Source: Kocuria rosea subsp. polaris (GTDB lineage Bacteria; Actinomycetota; Actinomycetes; Actinomycetales; Micrococcaceae). Taken from it: a stretch of DNA of 64,000 nucleotides. The DNA is taken from contig MLDA01000005.1 in NCBI GenBank assembly GCA_023896275.1, positions 62,001 to 126,000 on the forward strand. Direction: 5' to 3'. The first letter of the stretch is position 1, and each line of letters starts with the position of its first letter. A model generated the notes under the pieces. It did not search any database, was not told the origin of the DNA, and worked only from the letters and a program-made list of their open reading frames with translations. The position numbers and the translations under genes are program-made. This document shows, piece after piece, positions 50,061 to 59,538 of this stretch.

Positions 50061-53000
50061 TCAGTCTCGGTTGAAGACCTGCTGCAGCAATGTCGCCTGC
50101 TCGCCGTCGTGTCGCTTGTGCGAACCCGTCGCGGTCGACGCCGACGCCGGCCGCGCAGCCAGACGAACCGGGCGGTCCAGCTCCTGCGGGAGGTTCAGCC
50201 CGATGAACGGCCACGGGCCCTGGTTGGCTGGCTCGTCCTGCGCCCAAACGACGTCCGCGTTCGGGTACTTGGCAAGCTCAGCGCGGATCTCCTCGACAGG
50301 CAACGGGTAAAGCTGCTCGACGCGGACGATCGCGGTCTTCGCATCGTCGGCCTTCTTCCGCGCCGCGGCCAGGTCGTAGTAGAGGCGGCCGGAAACGAGC
50401 ACGATCCGGTCGACTTCTGAGGCCGTGAGCGAGCCGGTGTCCGGGATGACCGTCTGGAACGAGCCCTGCGTGAAGTCCTCGACGGGCGAGGCGGCTGCCT
50501 TGAGGCGCAGGAGCTGCTTTGGTGTAAAGATCACCAGCGGCTTACGCGGTCGGCTGTACGCCTGGCGGCGCAGCAGGTGGAAGTGGTTCGCACCCGTCGA
50601 CGGGTTCGCCACGACGATGTTGTTCTCGGCACACATCTGCAGGAAGCGCTCGATACGGGCGGAGGAGTGGTCTGGGCCCTGTCCCTCGTAGCCGTGGGGG
50701 AGCATGAGGACGACGGAGGAGCGCTGCCCCCACTTCTGCTCGGCGGAGGAGATGAACTCGTCGATCACGGTCTGGGCGCCGTTGACGAAGTCGCCGAACT
50801 GAGCCTCCCAGAGGACGAGGGCGTCAGGGCGCTCGACGGAGTAGCCGTACTCGAAGCCCATGGCCGCGTATTCGCTCAAGAGCGAGTCGTAGATCCAGAT
50901 CTTTGCCTGGTCGTCCGAGAGGTGCTGCAAAGGCATCCACTCATCGCCGTTGTTGCGGTCGTGGAAGACCGCATGGCGCTGGACGAACGTGCCGCGGCGT
51001 GAGTCCTGGCCTGCGAGACGGACCGGTACGCCCTCCATGGAGAGCGAGCCGAACGCTGCGATCTCCGCGAAGCCCCAGTCGATGCCACCGTCAGTGGACA
51101 TCTTGGCGCGCCGGTCCAGCAGCGCCTTGAGCTTCGGGTGGACGGTGAAGTTCTCCGGAATCTCCGTGTGTGCCCGGCCGATGTGCTCAAGCGTCTCCGC
51201 AGAGATCGCCGTCGTCGTCGGCGTATTGACGTCGTCGCCGAGTTGCGCGGTCGGGAGCTCGAGGTCGTTGACCGTGCCGTCCGAGCTGATCGCTGGGATC
51301 GGCGAGGTCTGGGCGGCGTGGGTCTCGGCGAAGACCCGCTCGAGGCGGTCCTGATAGTCGCGCAGGGCCTGGTCGGCTTCTTCCTGCGTGATATCGCCAC
51401 GACCGACGAGGGCCTCGGTGTAGAGCTTGCGGGTGGAGCGCTTCGCCTCGATGAGGTTGTACATCATCGGCTGTGTCATCGAGGGGTCGTCACCCTCGTT
51501 GTGGCCGCGGCGGCGGTAGCACACCATGTCGATGACGACGTCCTTGTTGAACTTCTCGCGGTACTTGAACGCGAACTGGGCAACACGTACGACGGCCTCG
51601 GGGTCGTCGCCATTGACGTGGAACACCGGTGCCTGGATCATCTTCGCGACGTCGGTCGAGTAGACCGAGGAACGCGACGCGGTCGGCGCGGTCGTGAAGC
51701 CCACCTGGTTGTTGACGATCACGTGGATGGTTCCGCCGGTCCGGTATCCCCGCAGCTGCGACAGGTTGAGGGTCTCTGCCACGACGCCCTGGCCGGCGAA
51801 CGCCGCATCTCCGTGTACGAGGATCGGCAGGACCGAGAAGCCTTCGGGGCCGCGATCGAGCCGGTCCTGCTTGGCGCGAGCGATGCCCTCGAGGACAGGA
51901 TCGACCGCTTCGAGGTGCGACGGGTTGGCCGCCAGGTAGACCTTGGTCTCGTTGCCCTGATCGGAGACGTACTTGCCCTCTGTGCCGAGGTGGTACTTCA
52001 CGTCGCCCGAACCTTGAACGGAGCGGGGGTCCTGCGTGCCCTCGAATTCGCGGAAGACCTGCGCGTAGGTCTTGCCGGCGATGTTCGTCAACACATTGAG
52101 GCGACCGCGGTGGGCCATGCCGATGGTGACCTCGTCGAGGCGCGCGTCTGCGGCATCGGAGATAATGGCGTCGAGCAGCGGGATCAAGGACTCGCCGCCT
52201 TCCAAGGAGAACCGCTTCTGTCCGACGAACTTGGTCTGCAGGAACGTCTCGAAGGCTTCGGCGGAGTTCAGCTTGCTCAGGACCCGCAGTTGTTCTTCAC
52301 GGGTCGGCTTCGAGTACTCGTGCTCCAGCTCGGACTGGAACCACTCGCGCTCCTCCGGGTCCTGGATGTGCATGTACTCGATACCGGTGGTGCGGCAGTA
52401 CGTATCGCGGAGGACGCCGAGGATCTTGCGCAGCGGCAGGCGCTGCTTGCCGCCGAAGCCACCGGTGACCCACTCGCGGTCGAGATCCCACAGCGTCAGT
52501 CCGTAGGTCTGGATGTCGAGGTCCGGGTGGCGGCGCTGGACGTACTCCAGGGGGTTGGTGTCCGCCATGAGGTGCCCGCGGACACGGTACGCGTGGATGA
52601 GCTGCTGGATGCGGGCGATCTTGTTGACTTCGAGGTCGACGTCGACCTGGTTGTCCTTGACCCAGCGCACCGGCTCGTAGGGGATGCGCAGGGCTTCGAA
52701 GATCTCGTCGTAGAAGCCCTGTTCACCGAGGAGCAGTTGCTCGACGATACGCAGGAACTCGCCCGAGCCGGCGCCCTGGATGACGCGGTGGTCGTAGGTC
52801 GAGGTCAGCGTGATGATCTTGCCTACGCCAACGCGGGCGATCGTCTTGTCGCTGGCACCGCGGTACTCGGCCGGGTACTCGAGCGCGCCGACGCCGACAA
52901 TGGTGGCCTGGCCCTTGGACAGTCGCGGAACGGAGTGAACCGTGCCGATACCGCCGGGGTTGGTCAGCGACACGGTGGTGCCGGCGTAGTCGTCGGCGGT

Positions 53001-53855
53001 CAGCTTGTTGCTGCGGGCGCGACGGATAAGGTCCTCGTAGGCGTTCCAGAAGTCCGAGAAATTCATCGTCTCGGCCTTCTTGATGTTCGGCACGGCCAGC
53101 ATGCGGGAACCGTCCGGCTTCGGCAGGTCGATCGCGATGCCGAAGTTGACGTGGGCCGGCTGCACGGCGGCAGGCTTGCCGTCGACGACGTCGTAGGTCA
53201 CGTTCTGCGACGGGAAGAGGCTGAGGGCACGCACGACGGCGTAGCCGATCAGGTGCGTGAACGAGACCTTGCCGCCGCGGGCGCGGGCCAGGTGGTTGTT
53301 GATGACAACACGGTTGTCGATGAGGGCCTTGGCCGCGACGGCGCGAACGGTCGTCGCCGTCGGGACGGTGAGCGAGGCCTCCATGTTGGTGGCGATGGCC
53401 TTGGCCGGGCCGCGCAACGGCTTGACGATGTCTTCCTCGGTCGACGCGTCGCCGTTCTGGGACTTGGGCAATTCGGCCGGGATGGGCGCAGCCTTCGGCG
53501 CCGGCTTCTGCTTGGTCTTGTCGGGGGAGGGGTCCGCGGGGATGCGTTCCTGGCCCGAGCCGGTCGAGGACTCGCTCGAGGAACCGGCCGTAGTCCCGGT
53601 CGTGTCGACGACGCGGGCGTGCGTGGCGGAACGCGGGGCGCGCGCCGGGGCGGCTGCGGTCCCGTTGTCGGCGGGACTCTCCGCCGATGTGGCGGCCGGG
53701 GCGGTGCTGCCGTTGTCTTCGAAGGACTCGAAGACATCCCACCACTTCTTGTCGACGGAGTTCTTGTCTCGACGGTACTGCTGGTACAGCTCGTCAACGA
53801 GCCACTCATTACCGCCGAATTCTTCTGTCAGCCGGTGATGCGGTTGATCTGGCAC
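50061..53855 (-). CDS. kgd: Multifunctional 2-oxoglutarate decarboxylase / E1-E2 oxoglutarate dehydrogenase
   Basis: GTG 53855; 1,264 residues, the fused actinobacterial form. Residues 1-45 form the E1 N-terminal piece (NEWLVDELYQQYRRDKNSVD), 46-130 a Pro/Ala linker, 135-375 an E2 acyltransferase-like core with TYDHRVIQGAGSGEF, and 400-1264 the E1 part with HRGRLNVLTNIAGK, the TPP motif GDAAFAGQGVVAETLNLSQL and later PHGYEGQGPDHSSARIERFL. It oxidatively decarboxylates 2-oxoglutarate in the citric acid cycle, with E3 and lipoyl E2 from elsewhere. In this group the enzyme is controlled by the FHA protein GarA/OdhI, whose gene is not in the window. Confidence 0.97.
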   Translation of the reverse strand: MPDQPHHRLTEEFGGNEWLVDELYQQYRRDKNSVDKKWWDVFESFEDNGSTAPAATSAESPADNGTAAAPARAPRSATHARVVDTTGTTAGSSSESSTGSGQERIPADPSPDKTKQKPAPKAAPIPAELPKSQNGDASTEEDIVKPLRGPAKAIATNMEASLTVPTATTVRAVAAKALIDNRVVINNHLARARGGKVSFTHLIGYAVVRALSLFPSQNVTYDVVDGKPAAVQPAHVNFGIAIDLPKPDGSRMLAVPNIKKAETMNFSDFWNAYEDLIRRARSNKLTADDYAGTTVSLTNPGGIGTVHSVPRLSKGQATIVGVGALEYPAEYRGASDKTIARVGVGKIITLTSTYDHRVIQGAGSGEFLRIVEQLLLGEQGFYDEIFEALRIPYEPVRWVKDNQVDVDLEVNKIARIQQLIHAYRVRGHLMADTNPLEYVQRRHPDLDIQTYGLTLWDLDREWVTGGFGGKQRLPLRKILGVLRDTYCRTTGIEYMHIQDPEEREWFQSELEHEYSKPTREEQLRVLSKLNSAEAFETFLQTKFVGQKRFSLEGGESLIPLLDAIISDAADARLDEVTIGMAHRGRLNVLTNIAGKTYAQVFREFEGTQDPRSVQGSGDVKYHLGTEGKYVSDQGNETKVYLAANPSHLEAVDPVLEGIARAKQDRLDRGPEGFSVLPILVHGDAAFAGQGVVAETLNLSQLRGYRTGGTIHVIVNNQVGFTTAPTASRSSVYSTDVAKMIQAPVFHVNGDDPEAVVRVAQFAFKYREKFNKDVVIDMVCYRRRGHNEGDDPSMTQPMMYNLIEAKRSTRKLYTEALVGRGDITQEEADQALRDYQDRLERVFAETHAAQTSPIPAISSDGTVNDLELPTAQLGDDVNTPTTTAISAETLEHIGRAHTEIPENFTVHPKLKALLDRRAKMSTDGGIDWGFAEIAAFGSLSMEGVPVRLAGQDSRRGTFVQRHAVFHDRNNGDEWMPLQHLSDDQAKIWIYDSLLSEYAAMGFEYGYSVERPDALVLWEAQFGDFVNGAQTVIDEFISSAEQKWGQRSSVVLMLPHGYEGQGPDHSSARIERFLQMCAENNIVVANPSTGANHFHLLRRQAYSRPRKPLVIFTPKQLLRLKAAASPVEDFTQGSFQTVIPDTGSLTASEVDRIVLVSGRLYYDLAAARKKADDAKTAIVRVEQLYPLPVEEIRAELAKYPNADVVWAQDEPANQGPWPFIGLNLPQELDRPVRLAARPASASTATGSHKRHDGEQATLLQQVFNRD

Positions 53856-54265
53856 GTGTATACGCCTCTTCCTTGAATTGCCTCGCCGCGTTGTACCGCG
53901 CGGAGCAGGCCGCGTGGTATCAGTCTTAGACCTCGGGCCAGTCTAGTGACATTTCGCGTCTCGTTGCGAATCAATCCGGGTGCATGTCGTCACCCTGCAG
54001 GGCCGCTGCGAGGACCGGGCGAAACGGGACGCGTACCCGATTCTGCGCCCCGTTGAGTAGACTGGGAATCCTTATGGACAGTCACTCTCTGAGCCGGCCT
54101 GCCGTGCGCATCCATTGCGCGGCTACTGGTGCCGGCAAAACCCTAGTATCTGCTTCCGACCACGCTTCGAATCAGCTCTCCGCTTGCGCGGAGCCGGCCA
54201 GTGCGGAGCCTTCTAGACCGGCCGTGACGACACGCCGGATGTCGACCTCTCGAGTGGGTTGTTGA
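53856..54265. other. 410-base divergent intergenic region between kgd and the CNNM genes
   Basis: Likely carries both divergent promoters. On the plus strand TAGACT (54058-54063) is followed 10 bases later by ATG 54074, which opens a 63-codon frame (MDSHSLSRPAVRIHC...) ending in TGA at 54263-54265, directly abutting ATG 54266 of the transporter gene, which itself lacks a good ribosome site. The frame may be a leader ORF but its composition is not convincing. On the minus strand, TAGACT at 53945-53940 could serve kgd. No other structure was seen. Confidence 0.45.
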
Positions 54266-55585
54266 ATGGAGTGGATCTTCCTCGCCATCGGCCTGTTCCT
54301 CATCCTCGGCACCGGATTCTTCGTCGCCGTCGAGTTCTCGCTGGTGGCCCTGGACCAGACAACTGTCCGCGCCGCGATCAACGCCGGCGACAAGGGGGCC
54401 CGCCCCTTGCTGAGGTGCCTGAGGTCCCTGTCGACGCAACTCTCCTCCTGCCAGTTAGGTATTACCCTCACCACGTTGTTGACCGGCTACGTCATGGAGC
54501 CCTCCGTCGGCCGCCTGCTGACGCCGGTGCTCGAGTCCTGGGGACTCGGCACCGCGTCGGCGCCGGTCTCGCTGATCGTGGCGATGGTTCTCGCGACCCT
54601 GCTGTCGATGCTGATCGGTGAGCTCGTCCCGAAGAACCTGGCGATTGCCAAGGCGTTTGCCGTCGGGCGCGCGCTCGCGCGGCCGCAGCTGATCTTCACG
54701 GCCGTCTTCAGGCCGGCGATCGTGGTCCTCAATGGCTTCTCGAACCGAGTCCTGAACCTCGTGGGACTGGAAGCCAAGGAGGAGCTCTCCAGCGCCCGAA
54801 ATCCGGAGGAGCTTGCGTCGCTCGTCCGCCGTTCGGCGGATCTGGGCACGCTCGACCGGGAGACGGCCAACTTCCTGTCGCGCTCGCTGCGCTTCGCGGA
54901 ACGTTCGGCCGCCGACGTCATGACTCCGCGTATCCGCATGGAGTCGGTGCGCTCCGACGACCCGCTGACGTCGATCATCATGGCGGCCCGGCGAACGGGT
55001 TACTCCCGCTTCCCGGTGATCGGTGATTCCCCGGACGATGTCCTGGGCGTCTGCCACGTGAAGAAGGCTGTGGCGGTCCCGCGCGAGAAGCGCGAGGGCC
55101 TCGTCGCGGCGACGATCATGTCGGACATCATCTCGGTCCCCGAAACCGTTCACCTCGACTCATTGCTCTCCGATCTTCGCGAGGCGAACCTGCAGGTGGC
55201 CATGGTGCTCGACGAGTACGGCGGTACGGCCGGGATGGTCACCCTCGAAGACCTTGTCGAAGAGATCGTCGGAGAGGTCGCTGACGAGCACGATCGGACG
55301 AAGCCGGGCGTCCTGCAAGCCGCCACCGGTGACTGGTACTTCCCAGGCCTCCTCCGCCCTGACGAGATCGGCGACCTCATCGACGGGCTCACGGTGCCCG
55401 ACGACGCGGCCTACGAGACCGTCGGGGGATACATCATGAGCGAACTGGGCAGGATCCCGACCGCCGGCGACATCGTCTTGACCGCGCATGGAGAGCTGGT
55501 CGTCGTACGTATGGACGGCCGGCGCGTCGAGCGGCTGCGGTACGTTCCCGCCCGAACGGCGGACGATGAAGGAGGTGCGGAATGA
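54266..55585 (+). CDS. CNNM/CorC-type transporter with CBS pair and CorC_HlyC domain
   Basis: The 439-residue product has a CNNM domain (residues 1-200) with three membrane helices, including FLAIGLFLILGTGFFVAVEF and the conserved LVPKNLAIAKA (PK-N motif), a CBS pair (residues 215-345; VMTPRIRMESVRSDD), DEYGGTAGMVTLEDLVEEIV, and a C-terminal CorC_HlyC domain (GGYIMSELGRIPTAGDIVLT). Proteins of this family act in magnesium or other ion export. It overlaps its partner gene by four bases. Confidence 0.9.
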   Translation: MEWIFLAIGLFLILGTGFFVAVEFSLVALDQTTVRAAINAGDKGARPLLRCLRSLSTQLSSCQLGITLTTLLTGYVMEPSVGRLLTPVLESWGLGTASAPVSLIVAMVLATLLSMLIGELVPKNLAIAKAFAVGRALARPQLIFTAVFRPAIVVLNGFSNRVLNLVGLEAKEELSSARNPEELASLVRRSADLGTLDRETANFLSRSLRFAERSAADVMTPRIRMESVRSDDPLTSIIMAARRTGYSRFPVIGDSPDDVLGVCHVKKAVAVPREKREGLVAATIMSDIISVPETVHLDSLLSDLREANLQVAMVLDEYGGTAGMVTLEDLVEEIVGEVADEHDRTKPGVLQAATGDWYFPGLLRPDEIGDLIDGLTVPDDAAYETVGGYIMSELGRIPTAGDIVLTAHGELVVVRMDGRRVERLRYVPARTADDEGGAE

Positions 55586-56673
55586 GTGACTGGATGGGAA
55601 TCGTCTGGCTTATCGTTCTGCTGATCGGCAACGCGTTCTTCGTCGGTGCCGAGTTTGCCGTCATGACCGCGCGACGGAGCCAGATCGAGCCGAAGGCCGA
55701 CGCCGGCAAGGCATCCGCGCGCACGGCTCTGTACGCGATGGAACACGTCTCGCTGATGCTGGCGGTCTGCCAGCTGGGCATCACCGTGTGTTCGCTGCTG
55801 ATCCTCAACATCGCTGAACCGGCCATTCACCACCTGATCGGCGAGCCGCTTCACACCCTGGGGGTTCCGGCTGGCATCGCCGGACCGGCCTCGTTCATCT
55901 TCGCGCTGCTGGTCGTGACCTTCCTGCACGTGACGTTCGGCGAGATGGTCCCGAAGAACATCTCCGTCTCGGTTGCTGACCGATCGGTTCTGCTGCTTGC
56001 TCCGCCCCTGGTGGCGTTGTCGAAGCTGGTCTACCCCGTGGTGGTCAGCCTCAACTGGCTGGCCAACCATGTGTTGCGGGCCATGGGAGTCGAGCCCAAG
56101 GATGAGGTGACCTCGAGCTTCACCCTCGAGGAGGTTCAGAACATCGTCGCGGAGTCCCGGAAGGAGGGCCTCGTCGACGACGAGTCGGGCATCATCTCGG
56201 GGGCCCTCGAATTCTCGGAGTACACGGCGGGGACGTTGATGGTGCCGCTGGACGAGCTCGTCAGCCTGGCGCCGTCGACGAGCCCGAACGAATTCGAGCG
56301 CGCCGTCGGCCGGACCGGATTCTCGCGTTTCGTCATGCAGGACGAGGATCAGGCGCTGGCCGGGTATCTGCACCTCAAGGACGTCATGAGCATCCCGCCG
56401 CACCGCGCGGACGATCCGATTCCGGTCACCCGGCTGCGCACGCTGGTGAACCTTGCGGCGGAGACTGAGGTTGAAGACGCGCTGTCGGTCATGCAGCGTA
56501 CGGGTTCCCACCTCGGGCGTGTGATCGACGCCGAGGGCGCTACGCGCGGGATCCTCTTCCTCGAGGACGTGATCGAAGTTCTGGTGGGTGAGATCCGCGA
56601 CGCGACGCAGCAGCAGGGGTTGCGCCGGCGCAATGGGCAGAGCAACGCGGGGTCCGCGGCCACCCCCGCGTAA
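55582..56673 (+). CDS. CNNM/CorC-type transporter, shorter partner without CorC_HlyC domain
   Basis: The 363-residue product has the same CNNM start (MGIVWLIVLLIGNAFFVGAE), the motif MVPKNISVSVADRS, and a CBS pair to about residue 345 (FLEDVIEVLVGEIRDATQQQ), but ends without the CorC_HlyC domain. Paired long and short CNNM genes are common in actinobacteria and probably act together. Its stop TAA lies next to a Zur box that belongs to the zinc operon. Confidence 0.9.
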   Translation: MSDWMGIVWLIVLLIGNAFFVGAEFAVMTARRSQIEPKADAGKASARTALYAMEHVSLMLAVCQLGITVCSLLILNIAEPAIHHLIGEPLHTLGVPAGIAGPASFIFALLVVTFLHVTFGEMVPKNISVSVADRSVLLLAPPLVALSKLVYPVVVSLNWLANHVLRAMGVEPKDEVTSSFTLEEVQNIVAESRKEGLVDDESGIISGALEFSEYTAGTLMVPLDELVSLAPSTSPNEFERAVGRTGFSRFVMQDEDQALAGYLHLKDVMSIPPHRADDPIPVTRLRTLVNLAAETEVEDALSVMQRTGSHLGRVIDAEGATRGILFLEDVIEVLVGEIRDATQQQGLRRRNGQSNAGSAATPA

Positions 56674-56701
56674 TGCAAACGATTCGCATTTTGGGTAGAG
56701 T
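56674..56701 (+). promoter_or_regulatory. znuA promoter with Zur box
   Basis: TGCAAACGATTCGCA (56674-56688) matches 11 of 15 positions of the actinobacterial Zur consensus TGAAAATGATTTTCA and includes the palindrome centre. A -10 TAGAGT (56696-56701) follows; a -35-like TGCAAA (56674-56679) at 16-base spacing lies within the box, so bound Zur would block polymerase. Confidence 0.8.
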
Positions 56702-56736
56702 GGGGGTGCGCAGCGTTGCGCCCCCACTCTTCTTTT
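56700..56736 (+). terminator. Terminator for the CNNM operon, overlapping the znu promoter
   Basis: GTGGGGG (56700-56706) pairs with CCCCCAC (56721-56727), extended by TGC/GCG-type pairs, followed by TCTTCTTTT. The 5' arm begins within the -10 of the znu promoter, so only transcripts that come from upstream contain the complete hairpin. Confidence 0.8.
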
Positions 56737-56786
56737 AACACCCCGGCCTCCGCCGGGTGGCGCTCTCTTTGAAAGGTTGGCCTCCT

Positions 56787-57827
56787 GTGGCTCGTCATTT
56801 CACCCGTTTCGGACTCGCTCCGGCCGTCGTCGTCGGCGCCCTCGTTCTGAGCAGCTGCGGCGGTACGGCCGACACCGCCCCTGACGCCGCAGAGGGAACG
56901 GCCGAGGACGGCGTCACGACCGTGGTCGCCTCCACGAGCGTCTACGGTGACGTCGCGGCGAGGATCGGCGGCGACGAGGTCGAGGTCGAGTCCATCATCT
57001 CGACGACGGCGCAGGACCCGCACTCCTACGAGGCGACCGCGCAGGACAAGCTGGCCCTTTCGAAGGCCGATCTCGTCGTGGGCAACGGCGGCGGCTACGA
57101 CTTCTTCCTTGAGCAGTTGGTGGGGGACCTCGACCTTGACGACGACTTCGTCCTCTACGCGGTCGACTCGTTCGAGGAGTCGCACGAGGACCACGCCGAT
57201 GAGGCCGATGATCACGATCACGCGGACGAGCATGACGATCATGCCGACGAACACGATCACGCGGACGAGCATGACAACCACGCCGACGAACATGAGGGCC
57301 ACGCGCACGGCGACTTCAACGAACACGTCTGGTACGACCTGCACACCGTGAGCGAGCTCGCCCACGAGATCGCCGAGAGTCTCGAAGAACTCGACCCGGG
57401 CAATGGTGCGCTCTACCAGGAGCGCTACGAGGAGTTCGCTGCTGAGCTCGCCGATCTGGCCGAGCGCCAAGAGGGTCTGGGCGACGGAGAGCCGTACGCC
57501 ATGACCGAACCCGTGCCGTACTACCTTCTCCAGGAGGCCGGACTCGAGAACGTCACGCCGTCCGGATACAGCGAGGCGATCGAGCACGGTGACGACGTCG
57601 CGCCGCTGATCCAGAAGGAACTGGTCGATCTGCTGGAAGCCGGCGACGTCGTCGTCCTGGCCTACAACTCGCAGACCGAGAGCCCGCAGACGGAGGCAGC
57701 GCGCCGCGCCGCCGAGAACGCGGGCGTTGCCGTGGTCGAGTTCACCGAGACGCTGCCCGAAGGCGAGGACTATGCTGGCTGGATGTCTGCCAACATCTCG
57801 GCCTTGGAGGAAGCACTTGACCGCTAG
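56787..57827 (+). CDS. znuA: Zinc ABC transporter substrate-binding lipoprotein
   Basis: GTG 56787 gives a 346-residue lipoprotein (signal APAVVVGALVLSSCGG, lipobox LSSC). It is a cluster A-1 metal-binding protein: STTAQDPHSYEATAQDK carries the first metal His, NEHVWYDL the second, and SEAIEHGDDVAPL and AYNSQTESPQTEAA are family blocks. A His/Asp/Glu-rich loop (residues 130-180, repeating HADEHD) typical of zinc-binding ZnuA is present. The Zur box upstream confirms zinc regulation. Confidence 0.93.
   Translation: MARHFTRFGLAPAVVVGALVLSSCGGTADTAPDAAEGTAEDGVTTVVASTSVYGDVAARIGGDEVEVESIISTTAQDPHSYEATAQDKLALSKADLVVGNGGGYDFFLEQLVGDLDLDDDFVLYAVDSFEESHEDHADEADDHDHADEHDDHADEHDHADEHDNHADEHEGHAHGDFNEHVWYDLHTVSELAHEIAESLEELDPGNGALYQERYEEFAAELADLAERQEGLGDGEPYAMTEPVPYYLLQEAGLENVTPSGYSEAIEHGDDVAPLIQKELVDLLEAGDVVVLAYNSQTESPQTEAARRAAENAGVAVVEFTETLPEGEDYAGWMSANISALEEALDR
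57216..57293 (+). repeat. Two tandem 39-bp repeats in the znuA His-rich loop
   Basis: Copies 57216-57254 and 57255-57293 differ at 4 of 39 positions and encode DHADEHDDHADEH and DHADEHDNHADEH. Strand slippage here could change the number of zinc-binding units. Confidence 0.9.
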
Positions 57828-58656
57828 CTCAACCGTCACGCCGGCTGTACGCCTGCGGAACGCGAGCATGGCCTTCGGCGAACGCGTCCTGTGGGACGGG
57901 CTCGACCTCGATGTGGCTCCCGGCGAATTCCTCGCCGTCCTAGGCCCGAACGGCTCTGGCAAGTCGACGTTCCTGAAAGTACTGCTGGGTCTCGCCGAGC
58001 TTTCCGGCGGCAGCGTCGAGGTCGGTGGGATGCCGGTCACGTCCGGTTCCCGTCGGATCGGCACGATCCCGCAGCAGAAGGCCTTCCCGGAGGACACGCC
58101 ACTGCGAGCGCGCGATCTCGTCGCCCTCGGTGTCGATGGGCACCGGTGGGGCGTGCGGATGTTCGGGCGCAAGAAACTGGGCGAACGGGTCGACGCGCTG
58201 CTCGACAAGGTTGGCGCGACCCACTACGCCGACCAGCCTCTGGGCATCCTCTCCGGCGGTGAGCAACAGCGGTTGCGGGCGGCCCAGGCGCTCGCGGACG
58301 ATCCCGACCTGCTTCTCTGCGACGAGCCGCTGCTCTCCTTGGACCTGCACCACCAGCGCGCCGTGTCCTCGCTCATCCACCGGCAGGCGTGCGACCACGG
58401 GGCCGCCGTGATTTTCGTGACCCACGAGATCAACCCGATCCTGCAGAACGTCGACCGCGTCCTCTATCTGGCCGGCGGGCGCTTCCACATCGGCACGGTC
58501 GACGAGGTCATGACGAGCGAAGTGCTCTCCGACCTTTACGGCAGCCCGATCGAGGTCTTCCGCACCAACGGTCGTATCGTCGTCGTCGGCGTGCCGGAAT
58601 CCGTGGCGCACCCGCATGGGGCGAGTCACGCGGACGCGCTGCGGGTAGGGGAGTAG
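57817..58656 (+). CDS. znuC: Zinc ABC transporter ATPase
   Basis: TTG 57817 follows GGAGG (57806-57810) and overlaps the znuA stop. The 279-residue product has Walker A GPNGSGKST, Q-loop TIPQQKAFPED, signature LSGGEQQR and Walker B LLLCDEPLLSLD. The next gene begins one base after its stop. Confidence 0.92.
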   Translation: MTASSTVTPAVRLRNASMAFGERVLWDGLDLDVAPGEFLAVLGPNGSGKSTFLKVLLGLAELSGGSVEVGGMPVTSGSRRIGTIPQQKAFPEDTPLRARDLVALGVDGHRWGVRMFGRKKLGERVDALLDKVGATHYADQPLGILSGGEQQRLRAAQALADDPDLLLCDEPLLSLDLHHQRAVSSLIHRQACDHGAAVIFVTHEINPILQNVDRVLYLAGGRFHIGTVDEVMTSEVLSDLYGSPIEVFRTNGRIVVVGVPESVAHPHGASHADALRVGE

Positions 58657-59538
58657 ATGGAAGCCACCGACCTCTTCTCGACGATCTTCAGCTTCGACAA
58701 CTACGCGGAGCTGCTGCCGCTGGTCTCCAATTCGATCATCGCCGGTGCGCTACTGGGCCTCGTCGGGGGCCTCATCGGCGTGTTCGTCATGATGCGCGAC
58801 ATGGCCTTCGCCGTGCATGGCATCGCCGAGCTCAGCTTTGCCGGCGCCGCCTTTGCGCTCCTGATCGGGGCCAACGTCGTCGGCGGCTCGATCGTCGGAT
58901 CGATCCTGGCCTCTCTGGTCTTGGGGATCATGGGTTCCCGGGCCAAGGATCGCAATTCCATCATCGGCGTGATGATGCCGTTCGGGCTGGGCCTGGGGAT
59001 CCTGTTCCTCGCCCTCTACCAGGGGCGCAGCGCGAACAAGTTCGGCCTGCTGACGGGCCAGATCGTCGCCGTCGACGACGTGCAGCTTGGCCTGCTGGCC
59101 GTGTGCTCGGTTGTGGTGATCGTCGGGTTGGCGGTGATCTGGCGGCCCCTGACCTTCGTGAGCGTCGACCCCGCAGTGGCCGCGGCACGCGGCGTGCCGG
59201 CCGGCTGGCTGTCGGCCGCCTTCATGGTGCTATTGGGCCTCGCGGTCGCGCTGTCGATCCAGATCGTCGGTGCGCTGCTGGTGCTCAGCTTGCTCATCAC
59301 CCCGGCCGCCGCAGCACTGAAGGTGAGTGCGCGGCCGGTCATGACCGTGATGCTCTCGGTGTCCTTCGCGATGGTTTCCGTCGTCGGCGGGATCATGGTG
59401 GCCCTCGCGGGGCGCTTGCCGATCAGCCCCTACGTCACGACGATTTCGTTCCTGATCTACGTCGTCTGCCGCGTGATCGCGTGGCAGCGCTCGCGGGTCC
59501 GGCACCACCGCGAGGCTGCGGTCGCCGCGGTGAGCTAG
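58657..59538 (+). CDS. znuB: Zinc ABC transporter permease
   Basis: The 293-residue product has about eight membrane helices and the ABC-3 permease blocks DMAFAVHGIAELSFAGAAFA and VGALLVLSLLITPAAAALKV. Stop overlaps the convergent zur stop by four bases. Confidence 0.93.
   Translation: MEATDLFSTIFSFDNYAELLPLVSNSIIAGALLGLVGGLIGVFVMMRDMAFAVHGIAELSFAGAAFALLIGANVVGGSIVGSILASLVLGIMGSRAKDRNSIIGVMMPFGLGLGILFLALYQGRSANKFGLLTGQIVAVDDVQLGLLAVCSVVVIVGLAVIWRPLTFVSVDPAVAAARGVPAGWLSAAFMVLLGLAVALSIQIVGALLVLSLLITPAAAALKVSARPVMTVMLSVSFAMVSVVGGIMVALAGRLPISPYVTTISFLIYVVCRVIAWQRSRVRHHREAAVAAVS

Noticed and set aside
51138-53876. Long plus-strand open frame (912 codons) opposite kgd
   Set aside because: It is the antisense shadow of kgd, created by GC-rich codon bias; the minus strand carries unmistakable E1/E2 motifs.
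57181-57310. CRISPR-like repeat array
   Set aside because: It is a tandem coding repeat in znuA without spacers.
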